Assembly (NCBI GenBank): GCA_036346255.1
Contig: JAYEVH010000092.1
Span: forward strand, 62,001-126,000
From: Ampelocalamus luodianensis
Lineage: Eukaryota; Streptophyta; Magnoliopsida; Poales; Poaceae
Length of the DNA: 64,000 nucleotides
Direction: 5' to 3'
Part shown: positions 46,115-56,818 of the stretch, piece by piece
Position numbering within the stretch: position 1 is the first letter of the stretch
Layout: each line of letters opens with the position of its first letter
Notes under the pieces: model-generated
Databases searched by the model: none
What the model was told of the DNA's origin: nothing
Seen by the model: the letters and a program-made list of their open reading frames with translations, nothing else
Program-made: the position numbers and the translations under genes

Positions 46115-47301
46115 GCAAGCAGTTTGATCATTTCCCATTCAATCCCATTACTTTTAAAGTCTAATATTTTGTTTAACTTCTATGTATGCATTGCTATTTT
46201 GTTGTTAAATTAATTAGTTAGACCTCTAGTTGCATAATCTGTAGGTAAATAATTATCCTCTACTACCGAGCCTAGGTTATTTGTGTGATTAGAGTTCGAT
46301 GGATGAGCTCTTATCACTTAGTAGATTACGAATGAATATTGCTTAGCCATGCCTAGTTATCGGTAGTATTGGGCGATCATCGACTTAGTCGGTGATCTTG
46401 ATCACACAACTACTTATACTACTCCATTATGTCCAACCCTTGTGTTTTAATGATTTACAAATCAAAAATTGAAAACAAAAATTATATCTTGACTTGGGCA
46501 CAATGGTATGTTGATGTGATTTGTTGGGTGTGATTGGAATGGTTCCTAAGTCCCTAAGGACCAAGTTACTTGTGCCATTGAGCCAAGCAATTATTGCGTG
46601 CTAACCACACGAGGGGAATATGGAACCTCTCTTGACTAAGTACTTTGGAAGGTGTTAATTATGAGCTGGTTGGTGGGTGTGTTCTTGTGTGTGGTGTTTG
46701 GAGGGGAGCATTAGCGACCGGTTAGGTCAGTCTAATGTGTCTTCCTCCCGTGGGTTGCGGCTCTTAATTAGCATCGCCCATTGGAAAGCGTCTTGTTAGA
46801 CTTAGCCATGCCTCGCATACCAAAGGAAGTGTGCTAACCGTGGTCGTGGAAAGGCGGTCTATCGTGTGGGTACATTAGTACACCCTGCAGGGTTAAAACT
46901 ATTCGAATAGCCTCGCCCTAGGTTATGGACATGCTTGTTATTTCCCACAAGAACTAGACTATAACCTTTAAAAACTTAAACTTGACATGGGTGGTATGAA
47001 GGGTACTTCATGCTATTGTTGTGGTGACTATGGGTTAGTCACTTCTAGGTTGGTGTTGTCATCTATCTATTGTTATAATTGTCTCTCTTTATTTGAACAA
47101 TAAAAGTTAATTGCAAACTTGCTTGAATCTATTACCCTATTGCAAATGAAAACTTGCTTTATGTGAAAAATGAGTCCAAAGCCTCATCCACTTAAATAAA
47201 GCTTGCATGTAGTTAATTATAGTTCGTTATCTCACACGTCAGTCTTGCGAGTACAAAACAAGTTTTGTACTCATCCGCTTCGCTAATATTAATTGTTGCA
47301 G

Positions 47302-47369
47302 AGGAAGAAGGTGAGCCCCAAGGGCCTCACTTTTGTGAGTTGTGTTGCGGCGCCATTTGGGACGATTAG
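47302..47369 (+). other. Acidic LTR exon ending in DD-stop (copy E)
   Basis: After AATTGTTGCAG the phase-1 frame begins EEEGEPQGPHF, runs through a Cys-containing stretch and ends IWDD then TAG at 47367-47369. It has no internal stop over 22 codons. Confidence 0.5.
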
Positions 47370-47709
47370 CTTGGTGGTCGGTTGGTTGCCTTGTGGGTAA
47401 AGGCACACCGATTGGCTTTTGTTTATCGCCATCTTATGGCCATTTTGCTTCACTGTGTATTTACTTATTTGTATGACTTTTTGGTCGGTCTCTCTTTGTA
47501 ATAACTCTCTTTGTATTATCTATGTCTTTCGCTTGTTGTTTTTGCTTCGGCTCTATGTGTATGAATGGAAATGATGCATGATTTTGTAACGGTGTGTATA
47601 CTGCACTTGGAAGTATACATATCTCGAGGCTTGGTTTATTTGATTTGTACTCTTAGGACCAAGTGGATGGTTAAACAGTACAAGCCGATAAACCGGGTCC
47701 TCACAAAGT

Positions 47710-47724
47710 TGGTATCGAGCCATT
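47710..47724 (+). other. Primer-binding site of the chromovirus
   Basis: TGGTATCGAGCCATT starts four bases after the 5' LTR. It matches the TGGTATCAGAGC core except for one missing base. Confidence 0.8.
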
Positions 47725-48468
47725 CCAACCGTAGTAACCCAAGCTTGGTCGTCTTTAGGATATTTTGAAAACCTTATTTTCAAAGTATCAAATAATTTAT
47801 GAAAGCCTAAGTAAATCCTCAGATTTTATTCCTTACCTATCTTAGCTTTCTTATCTCACCTTGCTCTAATTTGAGTTTTAAAAGTTGTTCTCCTTTCCTT
47901 CCCTCCAAAGATAGTTGTTATTAATTAATTGGGTTTTGGGAACCAATGAGTTTGGCAAATTGAAGTGTTAGCTGCCCTCTACAAGGTTTTGAAGCTTCCG
48001 GTTGAAGATTTCAATTAGAGGCTTGGATGCAAAATCCGGACAGCGATCATTCAATTCCTGACAGCAAGCTCAAAGGTTCTAAATAGGGTAGAAAATGAGA
48101 GGTTAATCAACTAAAACTTGTGGGAATAAAAGGGTAGGATGTGATACTAGTTAGCTAAGTATCTAACACCTATTTCGCTGATTTAACCTCGCTCTCGAGT
48201 AGTGTTAAGACTTGTTGCAAGGTGCTGAAATTTTTATCTTCTCACACTATTACTCGCTCATTCAATACGGGTTAATGGCATTGAGAAGTTGAGCTTGGTT
48301 TAATGTTTCCTTGCTGTTTTGGAGCTTCTTTGGAAACATTTAAAGTTTGTATACTTGCTGTTTTTGGCTTTCGGTTAGGTGATATCTCATTCCCTAATCG
48401 TTAGTTTTTCGCTTTCATCAACTTCTAGTATTAGTGCTTTGGTTTCTAACCTAAATTTCTTGAACTAG

Positions 48469-49420
48469 ATGGTCGGAGGTACTCGTAGTGGCCGTGGTCG
48501 CAAATGTTTGGATGAGGAGCTCCCGCCTCCTCCAACCATGGCTGAGGTCCTTCTTCGATCGAGCGCAACTGCTCGAGAGGACAGGAGGGTCTCGCTGGAT
48601 GTTATTGCGCGCAACACCTCCGCCTCGACCGGTGCCTCGTGATCCGGCGGGGGCTGACATCGCCTCGTGGGGGTTTGGCCGAGTTTCTTCGCACTCACCC
48701 CCGCGTTCCGTGTCCGAGGACCCATTGGACGCTGGATGACCGTTGCGCAAAGTTGAGCGTAAGCTCGACGTTGCTCGCTGCTCGACCAGACAGGCACTCT
48801 TTGCCTCCCATCGCCTTCTGAGGGGACTCTCGGTGGGAGAACTTGGCCATGCGTGCCACCGCCACACCGCCTCTTGGGATGAGTTCCGACGGCGCCCGCC
48901 GAGCTCACATCCCCGCCGCTTGATGAAGCTAAAGAAGAAGGAATTTCTTGCGCCAAGCAAGGCGTAAGTCGCTGATGGAGTATCCTGCACGAGTTCAATC
49001 ACTTGGCTCGTTATGCTCCATCCGAGGTGGCCACCGATGAGGCCAAGGAGAGAAGTTCATGGAGGGTTTGTCTCGAGGAGCCGCAAGACAGCCTCCATTG
49101 TGGACTTTGGCGACTTTCGGACCTTGGTGGACAAGGCCATTGTTGCTGAGCACAAGGCCAAGGCGCTGGGGCGAGTCCCGCAAGCGCAAGTGGGAGGCCC
49201 GCCCACCGCACAGGCCGCCCTCTCGCCCTCGTGTCGGGCCTACCGCGGGCCCGCTCGTGGCTTCACTACCACCGAGGCCGCCAAGCACCGCCTCGCCCTC
49301 CGCAGGCCGTGCCCGACCACGTGCGCTGCGAACCAGCAGGTGGCCCCGCAATCCGGCCGCCGGGTCACTTGCTTTCATGCAACCGAAGGGGCATTATGCC
49401 AATAGTTGCCCTAACAGATC
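48469..49420 (+). pseudogene. gag of the chromovirus, frameshifted
   Basis: ATG at 48469 opens MVGGTRSGRGRKCLDEELPP, a basic N-terminus typical of this lineage. Further on YAPSEVATDEAKERKFMEGL (49013-49070 region), FGDFRTLVDKAIVAEHKAK, and near 49370 a zinc knuckle of the CX2CX4HX4C type (RRGHYANSCPN after correction of one base) can be seen in different frames. Gag forms the virus-like particle, and the knuckle binds RNA. At least four frame changes are present, and strings of GC-rich indels suggest either age or sequence error. Confidence 0.75.
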
Positions 49421-49699
49421 GAGCGGCCCTCGCCCTAATGGAGGACGCGGCGCGGAGGTGGTTCTCCCGTGATCGAAGGTTGTCCCCGCTACCCAAGGCG
49501 TGGGTAGTGGCGCGTCAACCTTATCTCCGCGAGGAGGCACGGTGAGGCACCGACGCCGTGTTGGGTACCCGGCTAACTCTTTCCCCGCTACAAGATTTTG
49601 TTTGATTCAGCGCATCTCATTCGCTTGTTTCCGAGTCTTTCTTTGCTGTGGGAGGTCTTCTTTTACTCCATTGTTGGTCCCGCTGCTCATTCGCCTCCC

Positions 49700-50046
49700 G
49701 GTTCGGAGTTGAGAGCGAGTCCGAGTGTAGGGATGTCCTCGTTGAGATAGAAGGGTAGGATTCTTGGCAAACCTTATCCTCCTTCGACGGGGCGAGCTTA
49801 GATGTAATCCTAGGCATGGATTGGTTGTCTCAAAGACATGGGACAAATTGATTGCGCTAGGAGACTCATCTACCTCACTAGTCCTTCCCATGAAAGCAGT
49901 TGTTCGCCACCGGCCGCAGGATCCGCATCTCTTCGCGCCGGCTAAGCCGCTCTAGATATTAGTGAATTCCCAAGTGGTATGTGACTTTGTTGATGTCTTC
50001 CCGACGACCTTCCAGGATGCCACCAGCTCGAGACCTCGAGTTTGTC
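49700..50046 (+). pseudogene. Aspartic protease region, degraded
   Basis: ATCCTAGGCATGGATTGGTTGTC (about 49807-49829) encodes the ILGMDWLS motif that closes the gypsy protease domain, followed by KIDCARRLIYL-like sequence. The catalytic D-S/T-G region upstream is not readable. It lies between gag and RT as expected. Confidence 0.65.
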
Positions 50047-50700
50047 ATTGAGTTGGTTCCTGCATCACCCGATTTCAAAGAGGCCTTACCGGATGGACCC
50101 AATTGAGTTGGTGGAGTTGAAGAAGCAGCTGGGTGAGCTTCAAGAGAAGGGTTTCATCCGCCCTAGCTCATCTCCTTGGGGATGCTCAACAATCTTTGTC
50201 CCGAAAAAGGACAAGACGCTGCGCATGTGCGTTGATTACCGTCCACTTAATGAAGTAACGGTAAAGAACAAGTACCCTTTGCCCCGTATCGACGACCTCT
50301 TCGATCAATTAACTGGAGCTCGAGTTTTCTCCAAGATTGATCTGAGAGTGGGATATCACCAGGTTCGGATTCGACCTGAGGATATTCCAAAGACGGCTTT
50401 TTCTACTCGTTATGGCTTGTACGAGTATACCGTCATGTCATTCGGCTTAACCAATGCTCCGGCCTTGTTCATGAACCTCATGAATTCGGTGTTCATGGAG
50501 TATTTGGATAGGTTCGTTGTGGTCTTCATCGATGATATCCTTATCTACTCCAAGAGCGATGAAGAACACACCGGCATTTGAGGCTTGTGTTGGGCAAGCT
50601 TCGCGAGCACCCACCGATGCAAAGTTCGCAAGTGCGCGCTCGGTTGAAGGAAGTAGCCTTCTTAGGCCATATTCTTTCGGAGGAGGCGAATGTGGATCCT
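50047..50700 (+). pseudogene. Reverse transcriptase domain, core frame open
   Basis: An uninterrupted frame from about 50042 to 50581 holds the RT palm and fingers: KKQLGELQEKGFIRPS, SPWGCSTIFVPKKD, RMCVDYRPLNEVTVKNKYPLP, FSKIDLRVGYHQVRI, KTAFSTRYGLYEYTVMSFGL and the catalytic FIDDILIYSKS. YRPLN and FIDD are the two catalytic-site motifs. A one-base shift at about 50572 breaks the frame before the thumb. The domain is typical of chromoviruses. This is the longest intact coding piece in the element. Confidence 0.92.
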
Positions 50701-50929
50701 AGCAAGATCGACGTGCTTTCCTAGAGTCACCCACTTGGCCACCGGGTTCGGAGTTTTCTTGGTTTAGCAGGATATTATCGCCGCTTATCGAGAACTTCTC
50801 CAAGATAGCGGCCGATGACGGAGTTGCTCAAGAAGGATAAGAAGTTCTCGTGGTCCGCTGATTGCGAGGAAAGTTTCAAGCGCTTAAGCGATTGACCACC
50901 GCCCCGTTCTTGTTCTCCCAATGTCCGCC

Positions 50930-51260
50930 AAAGCTTCGATATCTTTTGTGACGCTTCTCGCCGAGGCCTCGGTTGTGTCCTTATGCAAGAAGGCAAGGTA
51001 GTGGCCTATGCATCAAGGCAACCGAGACCTCATGAACTCAACTATCCTACCCATGACTTGGAGTTGGCCGCGTGATCCATGCACTTAAGATTTGGCGATA
51101 TTACCTAATCAGAATCGCTGTGAAGTGTATTCGATCACAAGAGCTTGAAGTATTTGTTTACCCAACCAGATCTGAACCTCGTGCAAAGGAGATGGTTGGA
51201 GTTGATCAAGGACTATGACATCGGTATTCACTACCATCCGGCAAGGCGAATGTCGCTATG
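50930..51260 (+). pseudogene. RNase H domain, frameshifted
   Basis: DIFCDASRRGLGCVLMQ, then VAYASRQPRPHELNYPTHDLELA and, after a base loss near 51070, DHKSLKYLFTQPDLNLVQRRW. The CDAS, E and SDHKSL acidic sites are the RNase H catalytic landmarks. The segment 51040-51260 matches 1-200 at the left edge of the window. Confidence 0.85.
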
Positions 51261-51369
51261 GATGCGCTTAGTCAAAGCGCATTGCAATGCATTGTTGCTT
51301 CAAGAGCCTCCGCCACCTCTTCTAGAGGAGTTCCAGCTGCCTCAACATGGGATTGGTTGAGCACGGGTC

Positions 51370-52560
51370 CTCGCCGCCTTGGTTGTACAGCCAACCTTGG
51401 TGGATCGGATCAAGTCTGCTCAGCAGTTAGACGTTGGAGTGAACCACATCAAGGAAAATGTCAAGAATGGACCAGCCAAGCGCTTCTCAGATGAGCTTGG
51501 TGTTGTGAGATTCGCAACGCCGTGGTTCCAAAGGACATGGAGTTGCGGATTTGATCCTCCGCGAAGCCCACGAGTCTCCGTTATCCATTCATCCCGGCCA
51601 CGAAGATGTACCATGATCTTCGCCGAGGTTTGGTGGACCCAATGAAGAGGGAGATCGCAAGGTTCGCTGTCGAAAGCGCGACGCGGTGTCGCCATGTCAA
51701 GGCCGAGCATCGCGGCCCACCGATTGCTTCAGCCTTGCCCATTCCGAATGGAAGTGGATTCGGCGGGATGGATTTTATCACCGGTCTACCCGGTCACCGA
51801 AGGGCAATGATGCCATTTGGGTTATCATTGATCGATTGACTAAGGTGGCGCATTTCCTTCCCGCCAAGACCAAGATTCGAGACCGGTCACCTTGCGGAGC
51901 TCTATATCGCCCGCATCGTGAGCTTGCATGGTGTGCCAAAGACGATCATTTCGATCGTGGTTCCATCTTCACTTCCGATTTTGGCATAGCTTGCAAGAAG
52001 CTATGGAACTCGCTTTCTTTCAAAGACAAAGATATCACCCCAAACAGATGGTCGCATCGAGAGGGTCAACCAAGTTTTGGAGGACATGCTCGAGCTTGTG
52101 TCCTTTCCTATGGGAAGCATTGGGAGAAGTGCTTGCCATTCGCCGAAGTTTTCTTACAACAACGCTTTCAAGCCGCCTCGCATGGCACCATTTGAGGCCT
52201 TATACGCGAAAGTGTAGAACCCCGTTGAACTGGTCCGACACCGTGAAAGACCTTTCTTTGGCCCGACTCGATTAATGAGGCCGCAGTCAAGTCCGCTCAT
52301 TCGTGATGGATTGCGCATGGCTCAATCCAGCAAAAGAGCTATGCGGATCGCCACGCGAGTTGAGCTTTGAGCCCAATGATTTCGCTTACTCAAGGTTTCT
52401 CCTCCAAAGGTCACCACGCGTTTTGGTGTCAAGGGCAGTTAGCTCCTCGATATGTCGGTCCATACCAGATTATCGAAGAAAGGAGCTGTTGCGCACAAGT
52501 TGGAATTGCTCGCTGCACTTGCGGGGAGTACATGATGTGTTCCATGTGTCCCACCTAAAG
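51370..52560 (+). pseudogene. Integrase domain with GPY module, frameshifted
   Basis: VNHIKENVKNGPAKRFS leads to a damaged HHCC finger (HPGH/TKMYHDLRR, CRHVKAEH around 51590-51720). The catalytic core starts GFGGMDFITGLP and LTKVAHFLPAKTK, continues with the second-Asp region (near 51930-51975) and QVLEDMLRACV-like sequence. The C-terminal APRYVGPYQIIEE (about 52440-52475) is the GPY module. Several frame changes lie between these blocks. Integrase would insert the cDNA; this copy cannot make it. Confidence 0.85.
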
Positions 52561-52564
52561 AAGT

Positions 52565-52787
52565 GCTCCGTGTTCCAACCGAGGAAGCTGCTTGAAACTC
52601 TTGATGTTCGTGAAGATTTGACCTATCGCGAGCACCTGCTCGCATCCTCGAGGAGGCCGAGCGAAGAACAAGGAGCAAGACCATTAAGTTCCTTAAAGTT
52701 CAGTGGTCAAACCATTCCGAGGATGAAGCTACATGGGAACGAGAAGATCGTCTCCGTGCAGACTACCCCTCTTTCTTTTCCGAGTGA
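52565..52787 (+). pseudogene. Chromodomain at the integrase C-terminus
   Basis: The frame read from about 52640 gives ILEEAERRTRSKTIKFLKVQW, then SNHSEDEATWERED and a TGA at 52785-52787. The KVQWSNHS..EATWE pattern is the chromodomain found in plant chromoviruses, thought to guide integration to particular chromatin. It identifies the lineage. Confidence 0.88.
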
Positions 52788-52810
52788 ACCAAATCTCGTG
52801 ACGAGATTTT

Positions 52811-52827
52811 TGTAAGGGGGGGAGGTT
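52811..52827 (+). other. Polypurine tract of the chromovirus
   Basis: TGTAAGGGGGGGAGGTT lies directly before the 3' LTR start TGTAACATCCCC at 52828. Confidence 0.9.
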
Positions 52828-55495
52828 TGTAACATCCCCATTTTGGCTTGTGTTTCAAATGGAATAAAATGAGGGTAAATTAAAACTTTTCCTTCATCCT
52901 TTACTCTTGAAACTTTTCTGAAATTCTTGTAAAAAGAATTTTGGGAAATTCAAAATCAAAATCCTCATTTATCTCAAGTCAAAACCTGCTGGGTCAAATC
53001 TTTTGTTAAACCCTTGGGAATAATTTTCCTTGGTTCTAGGGTGGCTTGGTAACACCTCTGAATTATTTCATAATTTTTGGAAGCTATTTGAAATATTTTA
53101 GAGGCAAGTCAAACCTTGGTCAAACCACCGAAATAACCTTCTGGAATTTCTTGAGAAAATTCCAGTGCACAAAAACCTCTGGAAATTTTATGGAAGGTTA
53201 AACCCAAGGTAAGCAAGCTCCAGTTAAAATTTCATAAATTTTGGAGTTGATTTGATGCCTCAATTAAATCCCCAAAGTTCAGTTCAAAAATCAAACCTAA
53301 CTGTCCGCATCTGTTCATCGCTCGAAGTCGCTTGGTCGGGTCCAACCACCTAATCAGTCGCTAACTGTTTGGCGCGTCGACGTGGCTCGCTTGTGTGCGC
53401 CGGATCTCCATCGCATTCGTCCTCGCCGTCGCCAACGAGGTGGTGACGCCTCTTGTCCGCCGTTGGATCAAGATCGGATAGCCACACTCGCGGCCGCCCT
53501 CGCCGGCCGCGCGCTCGCCGCTCGCCAAGGCCGCTCGCGCCATGGCAGAGGCTCGTGGGCGTAGCGTCGCGCCCACTCACCGACGCCAACCGGCAGTGCA
53601 TTAAATGCGCGCCGAGAGGCCGCCCCGAAAGTCCACTACCACCGCCCCGCCACTCGTGGCGCACCGTGAGCGTGTGGACATCCGAGGCTTGCCGCTGCTG
53701 CTCCGGCTTTCCTCGCCTACTTAAGCTCCCATCTTCCTCCTCGCCTTCCTTTACGCACCCATGAGCTCTCCCTTGCACCCACCGATTCGTGGAGCTCCCA
53801 AACACTGCTGCTCTCGCCGCCATTGTTGCCCGCGGAGCTTTCTGAAGGCGGTACCACGTGGCTCTCCTCTCTTTTCTTGCTCCTCGCCTCCCTACTTACT
53901 CCCAAGCTTAACCTCAATTAATTTTGGGTTTATCGCGCAGGGGAGGCTAATTTCGAGTTCCCAACCCGCCGCGAGCGCTTCGCTCCTCCAAAGTACGGTG
54001 AGTCCATCTCCTCAATTCTTTTCTCGGGAGCATCGGTGGCACGTGGGACCTATTTTGATGATGCGGCCGCTTCTAGTTGTCCAGATGCGCTTCCTCGTTG
54101 TCGCCATTGTTGCTGCCGCGAAGCTGTCGCCGAGCTACCCGACCGCCTCGCACTTCGCGCCCATCGTAGCCCTCGTAGTCCTTAGATGCTCGGCACCGCT
54201 GAATGGACCGATGCGCGAGCTCTTGCCGCTTATCGCCGCCGCCATTTTTGCCGTACGCCGCCTCTCCGTCCGTCGCCGCCTCGTCCACCACCGCACGGTG
54301 AGTGGTGCCGAGGGTGCGCATGCTATGCGCACTGCTGCTAGCATCCTCTCGCCGCCGCTGCAGTTTGGTCGCCGGCGACAGCCGGCCGGCTTTTGTCGCG
54401 TTGCCGGCGCGCCGCCGCAGCGCGCGACGTGGCTCAACGCGGCGCCGCCCATCCTTAGATCTCGCGGCCGACATTTCGTGGTGTTCTGCGGCGGTGTGCC
54501 GTAGCGTTGATTGTGAGCCGCCCATTCACGATCGACGGTCCACACCGCAGCCTCCGCGACGCGCTGCCAAACGCGCCGGCGTGGTTCAACTCGGATCGTT
54601 GGATCAAGATCAACGGTGGGATTGCGAAGGCATTCGCTTGGTCCGAATGCCATCATCATTTGGACCGTTGGATCTTGATCCAACGGTGAGCCTCGTGAGC
54701 GCTGTGTGTGTGCCTGTGGCGCTGCGGCGCTGCGGCCGTCCGATCCAGATCAACGGTCCCTATTCAGCCACGTCGAATAGCCTTTATGAGTTTCCTAAAG
54801 CTTTATTTGCAAACTGAAAAAGGTATTAAACTTCAAGAATGCATAACTAATTCATTTTAAACCCAAATCGGTTGATTCAAATTTTGTTAGCTTTATATTG
54901 AGTTGTACTTTATTCTAAAAATGAATAGGAGTTTAGTTCGGCTCCAGAAAACAGATTTTGAAATTTGTTTAGAAATAGGTTCTACTTATTATTCTAAAAT
55001 TGGCAATTAATTTGTAAATTGCATAACTAATTCTCTGAAAATCAAATTTTAGTGAAACCAATTTTTTTAGCTTCCTCTAATACAGTACTAAATGATAAAA
55101 TTGGTTTTAGGCATGTTACTGTTTTTAACAAGATTTCACATGCAATTTAAATTGGTTCATTTTCATGACTTGAAAAATCATAGCTCTTTAAATATAACTC
55201 CAAATGACCTGAAATTTTATATGGGTTATCACCACACCAGTAGGTAGCTACCATAAAAATTTCAGCTTCAAGATCTTTCTAGAAAATATTTTTGCTACAG
55301 TGCTAATTATGGCCGAAAATAGGTTTTTAGAGAATATCTTTTGCACCACAAATCCAAATTAGGTTTTTCCAATTCCTATGTCTAGGTATATTCATATTCT
55401 ACCTTGTGTATAAATTTCACGCAATTGGATAATTTTGCTTGCTCTTTTGTTTAAGTGTTGCTCGCCTTATTGGTTGTTTTCGCTTTTTCGCTTAG

Positions 55496-55558
55496 GATTC
55501 GATATTTCATGTGAACCCCGAGAACAACCTCCGCAACAATTTGAGCAACAGCAAGAAG
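55496..55558 (+). other. LTR exon-like block with GC donor (copy F)
   Basis: TTTTTCGCTTAG precedes a 63-nt block that ends CAAGAAG/GCAAGC. It is open in the shared phase (FDIS... QQFEQQQE). Confidence 0.45.
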
Positions 55559-56750
55559 GCAAGCAGTTTGATCATTTCCCATTCAATCCCATTACTTTTA
55601 AAGTCTAATATTTTGTTTAACTTCTATGTATGCATTGCTATTTTGTTGTTAAATTAATTAGTTAGACCTCTAGGTGCATAATCTGTAGGTAAATAATTAT
55701 CCTCTACTACCGGAGCCTAGGTTATTTGCTGTGATTAGAGTTCGTTGGATGAGCTCTTGTCACTTAGTAGATTTCGAATAAATATTGCTTAGCCATGCCT
55801 AGTATCGGTAGTTTTGGGCGATCATCGACTTAGTCGGTGATCTTGATCACACAAATACTTATACTACTCCATTATGTCCAACCCTTGTGTTTTAATGATT
55901 TACAAATCAAAAACTGAAAACAAAAATTATATCTTGGCTTGGGCACAATGGTATGTTGGGTGATCTGTTGGGTGTGATTGGAATGGTGCCTAAGTCCCTA
56001 AGGACCGAGTTACTTGTGCCATTGATCCAAGCAATTATTGCGTACTAACCACGAGGGGATATGGAACCTCTCTTGACTAAGTACTTTGGGAGGTGTTAAT
56101 TATGAGCTGGTTGGTGGGTGTGTTCTTGTGTGTGGTGTTTGAGGGGAGCATTAGCGCACCGGTTAGGTCGCATCTAATGTGTCTTCCTCCCGTGGGTTGC
56201 GGCTCTTAATTAGCATCGCCCATTGGAAAGCGTCTTGTTAGACTTAGCCATGCCCGCATACCAAAGGAAGTGTGCTAACCGTGGTCGTGGAAAGGCGGTC
56301 TATCGTGTGGGTACATTAGTACACCCCCGCGAGGTTAAAACTATTCGAATAGCCTCGTCCTAGGTTATGGACACGCTTGGTTATTTCCCACAAGAACTAG
56401 ACTACAACCTTTTAAAAACTTAAACTTGACATGGGTGGTATGAAGGGGTACTTCATGCTATTGTTGTGGTGACTATGGGTTAGTCGCTTCTAGGTTGGTT
56501 TTGTCATCTATCTATTGTTATAATTGTCTCTCTTTTATTTGAACAATAAAAGTTAATTGCAAACTTGCTTTGAATCTATTACCCTATTGCAAATGAAAAC
56601 TTGCTTTATGCTAAAAATGAGTCCAAAGCTTCATCCACTTAAATAAAGCTTGCATGTAGTTAATTATAGTTCCGTTATCTCACACGTCAGTTTTGCGAGT
56701 ACAAAAACAAGTTTTGTACTCATCCGCTTGCTTAATATTAATTGTTGCAG

Positions 56751-56818
56751 AGGAAGAAGGTGAGCCCAAGGGCCTCACTTTTGTGAGTTGTGTTCTTGGC
56801 GCCATTTGGGACGCTTAG
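56751..56818 (+). other. LTR terminal exon-like block (copy F)
   Basis: After AATTGTTGCAG the phase-1 frame reads EEEGEPKGLTFVSCV and ends IWDA then TAG. It is 68 nt like copy E. Two compensating indels relative to copy E restore the same stop. Confidence 0.4.

Larger units (their letters stand above)
43305..47705 (+). mobile_element. 5' LTR (4401 bp)
   Basis: It starts TGTAGCATCCC and ends GGGTCCTCACA. A weak TATA-like CCTACTTAAG is near 44256. Landmarks are GC-rich leader (43790-45330), splice-like block 44488-44539 (TTATCGTCGCAG ... GTGAGTCC), AT-rich stretch, exon-like 46054-46114 with GC donor at 46115, palindrome 46899-46910, hairpins, and acidic exon 47302-47369. Frames in the leader on either strand are not convincing genes. 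Confidence 0.92.

Noticed and set aside
48451..49400. Minus-strand frames of 120-180 codons opposite gag
   Set aside because: They are antisense shadows of the gag region, which has clear gag motifs on the plus strand.
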